This document shows, piece by piece, positions 15,827 through 24,656 of a stretch of 64,000 bases of DNA. Numbering within the stretch: position 1 is the first letter of the stretch; the number at the start of each line of letters is the position of its first letter. Source of the stretch: RUG023 sp900315435 (GTDB taxonomy: Bacteria; Spirochaetota; Spirochaetia; Sphaerochaetales; Sphaerochaetaceae); contig CADAJJ010000016.1 in assembly GCA_902788205.1 (NCBI GenBank), positions 1 through 64,000 of the forward strand. The letters run 5' to 3'. Made by a program: the position numbers and the translations under genes. The notes under the pieces were generated by a model. That model ran no database searches and was not told the DNA's origin. It saw nothing but the letters and a program-made list of their open reading frames with translations.

Positions 15827-17167
15827 GTGGCACGGAAACGCAAGCACCAGCAGGCTCCTGCTGCCAAGAAGGAGGATGAGGCGTTCCGTCCCTTTTCTGG
15901 AATCAACCTGAAGGAGAAGGTGTCGAGCATCGCCTCTTCCCCCTCTGGCGAGTCCCGGAAAGTTGTGCGCAGGAATCATGAGCCTGTTGTCGGTGGCTAT
16001 CAGAAGGACGCTGACTTCGGGGATATCCTCGCCGCGTTTGAAGCGGGCGAGGATATCGCTTCTGTATCCAAAGGCGACGATGTGAAAAGCCGCGTGGAGG
16101 ATACCCGTTCCTTCGCCGACATCTTCGCCGAGTGGGAGGAGAGCCAAGGCATCGCTCCCAGGAAGAGCAAGCCCAGGAAAGTCGAGATCAAGAAAAGCGC
16201 TCCCTACAAGCAGACCAAGGATTTCGGCTCGATTCTCTCCCAGTTCGAGGGCAGGCCCCAGCGGCCGGCACCGGCCAAACCCGCACCACAGCCCAAGAAG
16301 CCGTCGTCCGGAAAGCCGATGGAGAAATCTTCCATCGCTTCTTCTGGAAAAAGCTTTGGCGACTTGCTCGCGCAGTATGAGGGCAGGCCGCTTCCCAAGA
16401 AACCTGAGGTGAAGGCCACAGCGCAACCACCCGTGCAACCCAGACAAGTGCAGACCGGGGGTGGGTACGAGGACAAGCACGCGGCGATGCGCCAGCAGCT
16501 GACCGAGGATGGGGTGAAATGGGCGGGCAACGGCATCCATGTGATGATGACCGATGTGGCGCACCAGGAGCTTTCCCTCGCGCAGAAGGATGAGCGTCCC
16601 GTATCGGATCCTGTATCTTCCATTCCTTCCAGCGGGGTAAAGGCTTCGGGAAAGAGCTTTGGCGAGCTGCTTGAGCAGTTCTACCAGGCCAAGGACCCGC
16701 AACCCTCCGAGAAGGGAGGGAACGAGCGGGTTCCAGAGAAGAAAGCGGCAGAGGACTCCAGGCCTTCGCCCTTCGCCAACCTCTACAAGAATTGGTCTGA
16801 CGGACACGACGAGCGTGGCGCCATCGAGCAGTCGAAGGCAGACAAGCACGAGTCAAACCGTTCTTCCTTCACCATCGGGCAACTTCGGGCGATGCTCCCA
16901 TTGGTCACCAAGGACATGCACGGAATGACGGCGGAGGAGGCTGAAGCCGGCACGCTCCGGTTTCTGGCCGACAGCTGGGAGCATGGCGTCCCCAAGATCT
17001 GCATCATCACCGGCAAGGGCATCCATAGCCAGGATGGAATCCCCGTGGTGAAGGAGATGGTGGAGAGCGTGCTCCACGGAAGCCCCTACGTGCGTGAATA
17101 TGCGAGCCCCAAGGCCCGTTATGGTGGCAGCGGAGCGCTCTGGATCATCCTGAAAGAGAAAGCCTGA
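15827..17167 (+). CDS. Smr-domain protein with disordered, motif-repeated N-terminal arm
   Basis: A 446-residue protein. The last 90 residues are a Smr domain (DMHGMTAEEAEAGTLRFL, IITGKGIHS, GGSGALWIIL), a fold with nuclease activity in MutS2 and related proteins. The first 340 residues are Lys, Pro, Ser and Gln rich and probably disordered. They contain six spaced copies of a motif of the type [DS]FGxILxQFE, at residues 63-72, 96-104, 132-141, 176-185, 277-286 and 315-324. Such repeats look like docking peptides. The start is GTG 15827, two bases after the CBS-ACT stop, with GAGGGAAG upstream. The Smr assignment is firm; the partner and target are unknown. Confidence 0.85.
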   Translation: MARKRKHQQAPAAKKEDEAFRPFSGINLKEKVSSIASSPSGESRKVVRRNHEPVVGGYQKDADFGDILAAFEAGEDIASVSKGDDVKSRVEDTRSFADIFAEWEESQGIAPRKSKPRKVEIKKSAPYKQTKDFGSILSQFEGRPQRPAPAKPAPQPKKPSSGKPMEKSSIASSGKSFGDLLAQYEGRPLPKKPEVKATAQPPVQPRQVQTGGGYEDKHAAMRQQLTEDGVKWAGNGIHVMMTDVAHQELSLAQKDERPVSDPVSSIPSSGVKASGKSFGELLEQFYQAKDPQPSEKGGNERVPEKKAAEDSRPSPFANLYKNWSDGHDERGAIEQSKADKHESNRSSFTIGQLRAMLPLVTKDMHGMTAEEAEAGTLRFLADSWEHGVPKICIITGKGIHSQDGIPVVKEMVESVLHGSPYVREYASPKARYGGSGALWIILKEKA

Positions 17168-17208
17168 CACTATTCCAAAAACAATGTTTCTCGCTTGTTC
17201 GGGAATAA

Positions 17209-17240
17209 AAGATGGAGGTTGGTTTCCCAACCTCCATCTT
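17209..17240. terminator. Bidirectional terminator between the Smr gene and pckA
   Basis: A perfect 14-bp stem (AAGATGGAGGTTGG with its complement, loop TTTC) lies between convergent genes. On the minus strand it is followed by TTTTATT, which serves pckA. On the plus strand GTTTGT follows, which is weaker. Confidence 0.85.
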
Positions 17241-17259
17241 GTTTGTCGGATCACTCCAA

Positions 17260-18864
17260 TCAGGCCTTCGGACCAGCGGCGACCAGAGCCTTGCCGGCGG
17301 CGTTGCCCTCGTACTTGACGAAATTCTTGACGAATCTCTGGGCGAGGTCTTTCGCCTTCTTGTCCCACTCGGCGGGATCCTTGTAGGTGTCGCGAGGATC
17401 CAGGATTTCCGGGTTGACTCCAGGCAGGGAAGTGGGGACTTCGAAATCGAAGTACGGCAGCTTCTTGGTCGGGGCCTTCAGGACTTCGCCATTGAGGATG
17501 GCGTCGATGATGCCACGGGTATCCTTGATGGAGATGCGCTTGCCGGTGCCGTTCCAGCCGGTGTTGACCAGATAGGCCTTGGCGTGGTTCTTCTCCATCT
17601 TCTTGACCAGCTCCTCGGCGTACTTGGTCGGGTGCAGTTCGAGGAACGCCTGGCCGAAGCATGCGGAGAAGGTCGGAGTCGGCTCGGTGATGCCGCGCTC
17701 GGTTCCAGCCAGCTTGGCGGTGAAGCCGGAGAGGAAGTAGTACTTGGTCTGCTCCGGGGTCAGGATGCTGACCGGCGGCAGGACGCCGAACGCATCAGCG
17801 CTGAGGAAGATGACATTCTTGGCGGCAGGACCGTGGCTGATCGGCTTGACGATCTTCTCGATATGGTCGATCGGGTAGGAGACACGAGTGTTCTCGGTGA
17901 CGCTCTTGTCGGTGAAGTCCAGCTTGCCGTTCTCGTCGATGGTGACGTTCTCCAGCAGGGCGTCGCGCCTGATGGCGCCGTAGATGTCCGGCTCGGCTTC
18001 CTTGTCCAGGTTGATGACCTTGGCGTAGCAGCCGCCCTCAAGGTTGAAGACGCCGTTGTCGTCCCAGCCATGCTCGTCGTCGCCAATCAGAAGGCGCTTC
18101 GGATCGGTGGAAAGAGTGGTCTTGCCAGTGCCGGAGAGGCCGAAGAAGATGGCGGTGTTCTTGCCATCCATGTCGGTGTTGGCAGAGCAGTGCATGCTGG
18201 CGATGCCCTTCAGCGGCAGGAAGTAGTTCATCATGGAGAACATGCCTTTCTTCATCTCGCCACCGTACCACGTGTTCAGGATGACCTGCTCGTGGCTGGT
18301 GATGTTGAAGAGGACGGCGGTCTCGGAGTTCAGGCCAAGTTCCTTGTAGTTCTCGACCTTGGCCTTGGAGGCGTTGTAGACGACGAAATCGGGCTTGAAG
18401 TTGGCCTGTTCCTCAGCGGTCGGGCGGATGAACATGTTCTTCACGAAATGGGCCTGCCAGGCGACCTCCATGATGAAGCGGACGGCCATTCTGGTATCCT
18501 TGTTGGCGCCGCAGAATCCGTCGACGACGTACAGCTTCTTGTTGGACAGCTCTTTCTGGGCAAGCTTCTTGCAAGCGTCCCACGCAGCCTGGGAAGCCGG
18601 ATGGTTGTCGTTCTTGTACTCGGGAGTAGTCCACCAGACGGTGTCCTTCGAATTCTCGTCCATGACAATGAACTTGTCTTTCGGAGAGCGGCCGGTGTAG
18701 ATGCCGGTGAAGACATCGACAGCACCCAGCTCGCTGACCCGGCCAACATCGTAGCCAGTCAGGCTCGGCTTGGTCTCTTCCTTGAACAACTCTTCATACG
18801 AAGGGTTGTACACGACTTCGGTGGTACCAGTGATACCATACTTGGTCAGATCAAGATTCTTCAT
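17260..18864 (-). CDS. pckA: Phosphoenolpyruvate carboxykinase (ATP)
   Basis: A 534-residue ATP-type PEPCK that interconverts oxaloacetate plus ATP with PEP, CO2 and ADP. Seen motifs: YTGRSPKDKF near residue 56 (substrate-binding), FFGLSGTGKTT with the P-loop at about 242-249, and the kinase-2-like GDDEHGW at 261-267. The length matches the family. In fermenting spirochaetes it can run in the carboxylating, ATP-yielding direction, which is inference. ATG 18864 is selected with AAGAGGAAA nine bases upstream; the ORF's upstream start at 18903 would add 13 unrelated residues. It is downstream of infA on the same strand. Confidence 0.97.
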   Translation of the reverse strand: MKNLDLTKYGITGTTEVVYNPSYEELFKEETKPSLTGYDVGRVSELGAVDVFTGIYTGRSPKDKFIVMDENSKDTVWWTTPEYKNDNHPASQAAWDACKKLAQKELSNKKLYVVDGFCGANKDTRMAVRFIMEVAWQAHFVKNMFIRPTAEEQANFKPDFVVYNASKAKVENYKELGLNSETAVLFNITSHEQVILNTWYGGEMKKGMFSMMNYFLPLKGIASMHCSANTDMDGKNTAIFFGLSGTGKTTLSTDPKRLLIGDDEHGWDDNGVFNLEGGCYAKVINLDKEAEPDIYGAIRRDALLENVTIDENGKLDFTDKSVTENTRVSYPIDHIEKIVKPISHGPAAKNVIFLSADAFGVLPPVSILTPEQTKYYFLSGFTAKLAGTERGITEPTPTFSACFGQAFLELHPTKYAEELVKKMEKNHAKAYLVNTGWNGTGKRISIKDTRGIIDAILNGEVLKAPTKKLPYFDFEVPTSLPGVNPEILDPRDTYKDPAEWDKKAKDLAQRFVKNFVKYEGNAAGKALVAAGPKA

Positions 18865-18941
18865 ATTGTTTCCTCTTTCTTGATGAGATTTTGCAACTTT
18901 CATCCAACACGCCCCGAACCGGGGTATTGGCTTTTCCTGTC

Positions 18942-19160
18942 TTATCGTTCGCGGAAGGTGATGCGGCCTTTGGTGAGGTCATACGGAGATAGCTCCACGC
19001 GCACCTTGTCCCCCGGTACAATCTTGATAAAATGCTTGCGCATCTTCCCAGAAAGGAATGCGAGAATGATGTGGCTGTTCTCCAACTCCACCCTGAACAT
19101 CGTGTTTGGAAGAGCCTCCTTCACGATGCCTTCCACTTCAATAGCTTCTTCTTTGGCCAC
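18942..19160 (-). CDS. infA: Translation initiation factor IF-1
   Basis: A 72-residue OB-fold protein that binds the ribosomal A site during initiation. The sequence AKEEAIEVEGIVKEALPNTMF, then HIILAFLSGKMRKHFIKIVPGDKV and ending TKGRITFRER, is full-length IF-1. The start is GTG 19160: it gives the canonical N-terminus and has GAGGAGG eight bases upstream. An in-frame TTG at 19178 would only prepend six residues covering the SD. It sits outside a ribosomal-protein cluster and has its own consensus promoter. Confidence 0.96.
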   Translation of the reverse strand: MAKEEAIEVEGIVKEALPNTMFRVELENSHIILAFLSGKMRKHFIKIVPGDKVRVELSPYDLTKGRITFRER

Positions 19161-19187
19161 AGAGGCCCTCCTCTTCAATCCTACTGA

Positions 19188-19216
19188 ATACTAAGAAATT
19201 ACAAAATGCCTGTCAA
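19188..19216 (-). promoter_or_regulatory. infA promoter
   Basis: On the minus strand a consensus TTGACA (19211-19216), a 17-bp spacer and TAGTAT (19188-19193) precede infA. The TGA that ends the upstream symporter remnant lies inside the TTGACA box (19213-19215). Confidence 0.75.
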
Positions 19217-19377
19217 TGTACCGATATGTCGATGTAACCTTTTATAAAGACAATGATAAAAGGAATGGGAATGCCCCAGGCCGCCCGCTTCGGAAACCGC
19301 GAACCTTCTCCTGCGTCGGCCTCTTCGATGAAGGCCTTCCACTCCAGCCGATGCGGCGGGTGCAAAAGAAGGAACGT
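19213..19377 (-). pseudogene. 3' remnant of a second NSS-family symporter gene
   Basis: On the minus strand this stretch translates to WKAFIEEADAGEGSRF, then AAWGIPIPFIIVFIKG and YIDISVH followed by TGA. It aligns with the C-terminus of the neighbouring intact symporter (FLKEADLGTGLKF, TWGIPILFILVFIKGYIDILVH). Upstream, FFCTRRIGWSG matches FCTQKSGWGWS in a different frame, so a one-base deletion separates the two parts. The copy is diverged, not recent, and lacks everything N-terminal. It lies directly behind the intact gene's terminator. Confidence 0.75.
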
Positions 19378-19410
19378 GATAAAAGGGCGGGCACGAAAGC
19401 TGTACCCGCC
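19378..19410 (-). terminator. Terminator of the NSS symporter gene
   Basis: On the minus strand GGCGGGTAC pairs with GTGCCCGCC (one G-U) around a 7-base loop, followed by CTTTTATC. It begins 8 bp after the symporter stop. Confidence 0.7.
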
Positions 19411-19417
19411 AGCAAGG

Positions 19418-20791
19418 TTAGTGGACCAGGATATCGATATATCCCTTGATGAAGACCAGAATGAACAGAATTGGAATTCCCCAGGTGACCCAGAGTCGTG
19501 ACCAGCGCGGGAATTTCAGACCGGTTCCCAGGTCGGCTTCTTTGAGGAAGGCGCTCCATCCCCAGCCGGACTTCTGGGTGCAGAACAGGCAGAAGAGCAG
19601 GCTTCCCAACGGCAGCAAGGTGCTGGAGACAAGGAAATCCTCGAAATCCAAGACACCGGTACCTGCTCCGAAAGGCTGGAAGCCGGAGAGGACGTTGAAG
19701 CCCAGGAGGCAGGGAAGCGAGAGCAGGAAGACGGCTATCGCGTTGATGGCGCAGGCCTTCCTCCGGGGCACCTGCCTCACGTCAATCCAGTAGCTCGCGA
19801 TATTCTCGAAGACAGCGATGACGGTGCTCATGGCCGCGAAGCTCATGAACAGGAAGAAGAGGAATCCCCAGAACCGTCCGCCCGCCATCTTTGAGAAGAT
19901 GTTGGGCATGGAGATGAACAGCAATGTCGGTCCGGCGTTGACCTCGACCCCGTAGGCTGAGCAGGCAGGGAAGATGATCAGGCCGCTGACCAAGGCGACG
20001 AAGGTGTCCAGGATGATGACGCGCAGCGACTCGCCGGTCAGCGAGTGGTTCCTGTCGATGTAGGATCCGAAGATCGTCATGGCGCCGATACCCAGCGAGA
20101 GGGTGAAGAAGGCCTGGCTCATGGCGGCGAAGACCACGTCGAAAAGACCTGCCTCCCGGATATGGCCGAGGCTCGGCTTCAGGTAGAAGGCAAGACCCTC
20201 TTCGCCACCGGGCAGCAGGATCGAGTGGACGGCGAGGACCACAATCAGGACAAGCAGGCCGACCATCATCTTCTTGGTGATCGACTCGACACCCTTCTGC
20301 AGGCCGAAGCTGACAATCGCAAAGCCGCCAAAGACGGCAATCGCCATCCACACGATCTGGGAGAAGGGCTGGGAGAGCAACGCTCCAAAATAGGAGGAGA
20401 CTCCCTCGGGTGAAAGCCCCGCCAGGTCCCCGGTTATATAGTGCCAGCAATAGGAAAGCAACCAGCCGGTGATGGTGGTGTAGTACATCATCAGCAGGTA
20501 GTTGCCGGCGATGGCGAAGGGGCTGTAGATGTGCCATCTGCCTCCCTTGGGTTCCAGTGTCTTCAGGGCAAGACCGATGTTCTGCCTGCTGGCCCTGCCG
20601 ATGGCGAACTCCATGACCATGATCGGCAGCCCGAAAACGGCAAGGAAAACCAGGTAGATCAGGACGAAGGTGGCGCCGCCGTAACGGCCGGTGATGAAGG
20701 GGAAACGCCAGACGTTCCCTAGTCCGATGGCGCATCCAGCCGAGAGCAGGATGAAGCCTAGTCTTGAAGACAATGTTTCACGTTGTTGCAT
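19418..20791 (-). CDS. Sodium-dependent transporter of the NSS (SNF) family
   Basis: A 457-residue membrane symporter of the neurotransmitter:sodium symporter family (LeuT/MhsT fold), which moves amino acids or similar solutes with Na+. The diagnostic start, LGFILLSAGCAIGLGNVWRFPF, forms TM1 with the unwound Na+/substrate site. RYGGATFVLIYLVFL (TM2) and about ten further helices follow. The length fits bacterial members. A candidate promoter ends seven bases before ATG 20791 with no SD, suggesting a leaderless mRNA. The substrate is not identifiable. A degraded second copy of its 3' end lies immediately downstream. Confidence 0.9.
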   Translation of the reverse strand: MQQRETLSSRLGFILLSAGCAIGLGNVWRFPFITGRYGGATFVLIYLVFLAVFGLPIMVMEFAIGRASRQNIGLALKTLEPKGGRWHIYSPFAIAGNYLLMMYYTTITGWLLSYCWHYITGDLAGLSPEGVSSYFGALLSQPFSQIVWMAIAVFGGFAIVSFGLQKGVESITKKMMVGLLVLIVVLAVHSILLPGGEEGLAFYLKPSLGHIREAGLFDVVFAAMSQAFFTLSLGIGAMTIFGSYIDRNHSLTGESLRVIILDTFVALVSGLIIFPACSAYGVEVNAGPTLLFISMPNIFSKMAGGRFWGFLFFLFMSFAAMSTVIAVFENIASYWIDVRQVPRRKACAINAIAVFLLSLPCLLGFNVLSGFQPFGAGTGVLDFEDFLVSSTLLPLGSLLFCLFCTQKSGWGWSAFLKEADLGTGLKFPRWSRLWVTWGIPILFILVFIKGYIDILVH

Positions 20792-20798
20792 GCAAACG

Positions 20799-20827
20799 AG
20801 TATACGGCGCTATTTTCCAGCGGTCAA
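20799..20827 (-). promoter_or_regulatory. Candidate leaderless promoter of the NSS symporter
   Basis: On the minus strand TTGACC (20822-20827), a 17-bp spacer and TATACT (20799-20804) end seven bases before ATG 20791. The -35 overlaps the last codons of the upstream EAL-domain gene. No SD is present. Confidence 0.6.
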
Positions 20828-22722
20828 TCAAACGTATGTGCTCGCAGAAATGCGAGGAATTGGTCCTTGGAAAGCGGTTTGGAGTAGTAGAAGCCCTGGA
20901 TGTAGTCGACCCCGTCGGCGATGACCGCCTCTGCCTCTTCCTTTGTCTCGACTCCTTCGATGAGGGCTTTCATCCCAAGCCGTTTGACGAGGGAGATGGT
21001 GTTTGCGCGGAGCTTTTCCCCCATCGGGTTGATGACAAAGCTCCGGTCCAGCTTGACGACCGAGAAAGGGAGCATGATCAGGTGGTCCAGGTTGGCCTGG
21101 CCTTGCCCGAAATCATCCAGGTAGAGATGGAAACCGGCGGAAGCGAGTTTCTGCAGGTTGTTTTTCGCCACTGCCGGCAAATAGGCGGAGGCGGTCTCGG
21201 TCAGCTCCAAGCAAAAGCGGTCCCGCTTGATGCCCAGGATGCTGGTGGAACGGATGATGTCCCGAATCACCTCTTCCTGCATGCACTCGGCCATGGAAAG
21301 GTTGACGTGGATGGGGAGTCCTGATAGGTCGTTGGAACGCAAGAGTTGCTGGACGATTTTTCTGACGCAGGCGTCGATGCGGATTATCGAGCCGTTGCGT
21401 TCAGCCACCGCAATCAGTTCGTCCGGACGTACCTTCCCAAGGACCGGGTCGGTCAGGCGGACGAGCGCTTCCGCGCTGATGAAGCGCTGGGTCTTCACGT
21501 CCCAGACTGGCTGGTAGACCACTTCCAGCCCGTTCTCCTCGCTGCACTTGCGGCTGAGGATGTCAAGCAGCTTCTGCTTGCGCGCCTCTTCAAGCTGCAG
21601 GTCGTCCCTCAGGTTCATGACGGTCTTGGGCGAGCGTTGCAGTCCGAGGGCGATGAGGATGTCCTGCAACTGCGCAAGGGAATGGAAGTCTCGGGGCGAG
21701 TCGGCTGCCAGAATCTGCAGCCTCAGCCCGATTTGTTCCCCATCAATGCTCCAAGGCCGCTTGGAGCGTTCGTTCAGGGTCCGGACAACCTCGCTTTGGA
21801 CCATTGTGGCGTGGTCGGCGAACCAAAGGGCATAGACGTCGTCCCTGACGGTGTAGACCCAACGGCTGAAGCTGGTCAGGTAGGTGGCGATTTCCTTTTC
21901 CAGACAATGGAAAGCGTGGTCTCCAAGCGATTCGTTCAGCGGTTTCCAGTCTTTCATGTGCACAAGCACCAGCGTGAAGGGGGTATGGTGCTTGAAATCC
22001 CGCTCGCACCAGAGTGTGAAGATATCCCGGTTGAACAGTCCGGTGTTCCATTCCGTCACGTCTTCAAGCCTGCTCAGCGAGACGAAACTGACGAAGATGC
22101 TCAGGTCGATCGTGTAGTTCTCCACCAGAAGGGAAGGGTGGAAGAACTGGATCATGGTACCGATGACGGCAAAGGTCAGGAAGAACGTCTGCGCGATCAG
22201 GGGTTTGCGCATATGCTCGTCACGTTCCTTCAAAAGCAGGTAGTAGCCGTGGATGACGTATCCTGCGACACCGATATACCAGAGGAACCTGAGCGGACCG
22301 CGGTGGTACATGCCGTCCGCGTCGGTATGGAAGAACCAACTGGTCAGGGGATTGAGCAACAGAAGCGGTCCAAGAACCGCCAAGGGAACCCAGAACAGCT
22401 TGGGGACCGGGTCTTCCGCATCGCGGACGTGGTTGAGTTCCAGAAGATAGAGCGAGTAGATGGCGATGCAGGGCAAATGGAAGAGGAAATAGACGTAGTT
22501 GTTGGCAATGTTGACCCACAAGGGCACGTGCGAGTGGAACCAGAGAGGATAGTTCTCCCACAGCGCGTAGAAGAGGTCGCTCGCTGTGGAGAGGAAGGCG
22601 GAAAGAACCAGCAGGGGCAGCAGACGATGCGTATGGATCTGGTTGCGGGGCTTGCAGACGTACAGGAAGACGACCAACAGAAGCAAGGCGAGCCCGACCA
22701 GGTCAAGAATCCAGTTACACAT
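20824..22722 (-). CDS. Membrane protein with degenerate GGDEF and intact-looking EAL domain
   Basis: A 632-residue protein with about seven N-terminal membrane helices (to about residue 215), a region like a GGDEF domain but with RDDVYALW where GGDEF should be, and a C-terminal EAL domain. EAL residues expected for cyclic-di-GMP hydrolysis are present: SAEALVRL (EAL near residue 418), NLSMAE, LELTETAS, YLDDFGQGQ, KLDRSF, EGVET and QGFYYSKPL. It is therefore a likely membrane phosphodiesterase controlled through the membrane part. The start is ATG 22722, which overlaps the stop of the upstream paralogue by eight bases; the ORF's upstream in-frame start lies inside that gene. Activity is inferred from residues only. 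Confidence 0.85.
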   Translation of the reverse strand: MCNWILDLVGLALLLLVVFLYVCKPRNQIHTHRLLPLLVLSAFLSTASDLFYALWENYPLWFHSHVPLWVNIANNYVYFLFHLPCIAIYSLYLLELNHVRDAEDPVPKLFWVPLAVLGPLLLLNPLTSWFFHTDADGMYHRGPLRFLWYIGVAGYVIHGYYLLLKERDEHMRKPLIAQTFFLTFAVIGTMIQFFHPSLLVENYTIDLSIFVSFVSLSRLEDVTEWNTGLFNRDIFTLWCERDFKHHTPFTLVLVHMKDWKPLNESLGDHAFHCLEKEIATYLTSFSRWVYTVRDDVYALWFADHATMVQSEVVRTLNERSKRPWSIDGEQIGLRLQILAADSPRDFHSLAQLQDILIALGLQRSPKTVMNLRDDLQLEEARKQKLLDILSRKCSEENGLEVVYQPVWDVKTQRFISAEALVRLTDPVLGKVRPDELIAVAERNGSIIRIDACVRKIVQQLLRSNDLSGLPIHVNLSMAECMQEEVIRDIIRSTSILGIKRDRFCLELTETASAYLPAVAKNNLQKLASAGFHLYLDDFGQGQANLDHLIMLPFSVVKLDRSFVINPMGEKLRANTISLVKRLGMKALIEGVETKEEAEAVIADGVDYIQGFYYSKPLSKDQFLAFLRAHTFD

Positions 22723-24583
22723 TCCACAGCCCCCTCTGCTTGGAAAGCAGGATCGGCCTGCCAAAAAGCGGGCCGGTCAGGTAGCGGACACCAAGGGTCC
22801 CATAGAAGTCGGCATCTTCCTGCCTGACCACGCCTTCCACTTGCACCGCGTAGCGCATGATCCGCATTGCCTCCATGCTGGCGGCGATGATTTCCCTGCC
22901 TCCCCTTGCCAGCGAGCCGGGGGTGGTGAAGGTGGGGCTGAACGAGACCACCGTATCCGGCATGTCGGGGGCGTGGAACACATCGGTATAGCCGGTGCCA
23001 TAGCCGGTCAGGACCAGACGGATACCCGCCTTTTGCATGTCGTCCAGATTGGAGCGGACTACGCTAAGCTGCTGGTGGAACAGGCTGGAAGGCATGGTGA
23101 ACGAAATCGTGCTGCATGGTATCCCGTAGTAGTCGGCCAGCTTCACATAGCGGGGGACCAGCCGGTATTGGAGCCATTGGCGAGGAGTGAGCGTGAGGGT
23201 GAGCCGGTTCATCTGGTACTTTTCGAGAAAGCCTGCCCTGATGAGAAGGCAGCTCTCCTTGATCATCAGGTCGGTGAAATAGCCGATGGTGCCTTCCCTT
23301 TGGGCGATCGGGATGTACTCAATGGGAGTGGCATCCTGGAGCTGGTCGTTTGACAGGAGGAGGGTCGCTTTGGCCGCGTGCATCCGCCTGGTTGTCGTGT
23401 CGTAAGCCGGGATGAGCCGCATCTTCATCTGGACGTTGTCCATGTGTCTGGCCAGGTGGGCGACTGCGATGCGCCGTTTCATGGCTCCGGTGCGGAGCAC
23501 GCTGGCGGAAGTGCTTCCCAAAGCCGAAGCGCTGGTCCTGCTTCTCAGTTGCCGTAGCGCAAGGAAGCAGTCTTCGGTCGTGGTGAAATCATCCGGGTAA
23601 CGGATTGTCGTGACGAAGCCGGTGACCGGCAGCTTGTTCTCGCCCATCAGGAAGGATTCGGAAAAGGCGGAAAGGCAAAGCTGGGTGACCTCGCGGACCG
23701 AGTCCGGATCGGGATGGTTCATCGAGACAAGGAACTGCTGCTTGTTGACCCGGAAGAGGTCTCCGTAGCGGTTGCAACGTTTGACCACATGTCCGATATG
23801 GGAGATGATCTCCCCCATCATTCCCGCCGGCAGCAGGTTGTCGAGCTCCTCGTAGTCGGCGATCGTGGTGACTACGAAGAGACGGCGCTTGTGGCGCCTG
23901 ATGATTTCCCGGGTCTTGTAGATGAATGCCAGCCTGTTGGGAAGTCTTGCCTGTCCGTCAATCAGTTGTTCGGGACTCTGCACGGCGAGAAAGAGCACCG
24001 TGATGCTGAACGAATGGATGCAGCCAACGAACCTGATGGAGGGGAACCGGGTCTGGGTGAGCGTGGAAAACAGCAGGACGGTCAGGTCGATGAGCAGCAG
24101 CGGCAGCTCGTAGGAGTTGTTCAGGTTCTTCCGGTATCTGACGACCAAATACCATCCATAGGCATAATAGCCAAAAAGGACAAGGCCGAGCGGGCAGAGG
24201 TTCCAAAACAAGGGACGGGAAAGCAGAAGGGGAAGGAGCGGAAGGGTGGCGACGAAGCCGATGGCGAAAGGGATGGTCCGGATAAAGAACTCCCGCTGCC
24301 TGAGCCCGATGCCAAGCAATTCGCGGACATACAGCACATGCAGCAACGCGGAGCAACTGAACAGGAAGATGGCGCAGACATGGAAGAATTCGTGCCCGGT
24401 CCGCATGCTTTCCGCCAAGGAAAGATAGGATAAGTCGCAGACAAGGGCAAGCACGATCACAAGGCTGTTGCCGGCCAGTACCTTGCTGGACTGCCAAAAG
24501 GGCGTCGCGCGTAGCAGGTAGACTGCGTACAAGACTGCCATCATCCCCAGTGAAGCGATATCTAGCCAGAAGCCCACATCCAT
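22715..24583 (-). CDS. Membrane protein with degenerate GGDEF-EAL-like domains
   Basis: A 622-residue paralogue in architecture of the next gene: seven or so N-terminal helices, a GGDEF-like region (RYGDLFRVNKQQFLVSM in place of the signature) and an EAL-like fold. The catalytic EAL residues are gone: KAT stands for EAL, TGYGTGY for DDFGTG, SFSPTF for KxDRSF, and VEGVVR for EGVET. It is probably a catalytically dead receptor or partner protein. Translation is coupled to the following intact EAL gene by an overlap. A -10 (TAACAT) ends six bases before ATG 24583 and no SD is visible, so the mRNA may be leaderless. Confidence 0.7.
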   Translation of the reverse strand: MDVGFWLDIASLGMMAVLYAVYLLRATPFWQSSKVLAGNSLVIVLALVCDLSYLSLAESMRTGHEFFHVCAIFLFSCSALLHVLYVRELLGIGLRQREFFIRTIPFAIGFVATLPLLPLLLSRPLFWNLCPLGLVLFGYYAYGWYLVVRYRKNLNNSYELPLLLIDLTVLLFSTLTQTRFPSIRFVGCIHSFSITVLFLAVQSPEQLIDGQARLPNRLAFIYKTREIIRRHKRRLFVVTTIADYEELDNLLPAGMMGEIISHIGHVVKRCNRYGDLFRVNKQQFLVSMNHPDPDSVREVTQLCLSAFSESFLMGENKLPVTGFVTTIRYPDDFTTTEDCFLALRQLRSRTSASALGSTSASVLRTGAMKRRIAVAHLARHMDNVQMKMRLIPAYDTTTRRMHAAKATLLLSNDQLQDATPIEYIPIAQREGTIGYFTDLMIKESCLLIRAGFLEKYQMNRLTLTLTPRQWLQYRLVPRYVKLADYYGIPCSTISFTMPSSLFHQQLSVVRSNLDDMQKAGIRLVLTGYGTGYTDVFHAPDMPDTVVSFSPTFTTPGSLARGGREIIAASMEAMRIMRYAVQVEGVVRQEDADFYGTLGVRYLTGPLFGRPILLSKQRGLWNV

Positions 24584-24589
24584 GAAGCC

Positions 24590-24619
24590 ATGTTACACAC
24601 ATTTTCCTGCACCTGAAAA
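24590..24619 (-). promoter_or_regulatory. Candidate leaderless promoter of the degenerate EAL gene
   Basis: On the minus strand TTTTCA (24614-24619), an 18-bp spacer and TAACAT (24590-24595) end six bases before ATG 24583. The -35 is weak. No SD precedes the start. Confidence 0.4.
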
Positions 24620-24656
24620 GATATGCCACAAGAAGAAAAGGCCGCGTTTCTGCGCA

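Noticed and set aside
17212..19194. 660-codon plus-strand frame across pckA and infA
   Set aside because: It spans two recognised genes and their promoter and terminator on the other strand.
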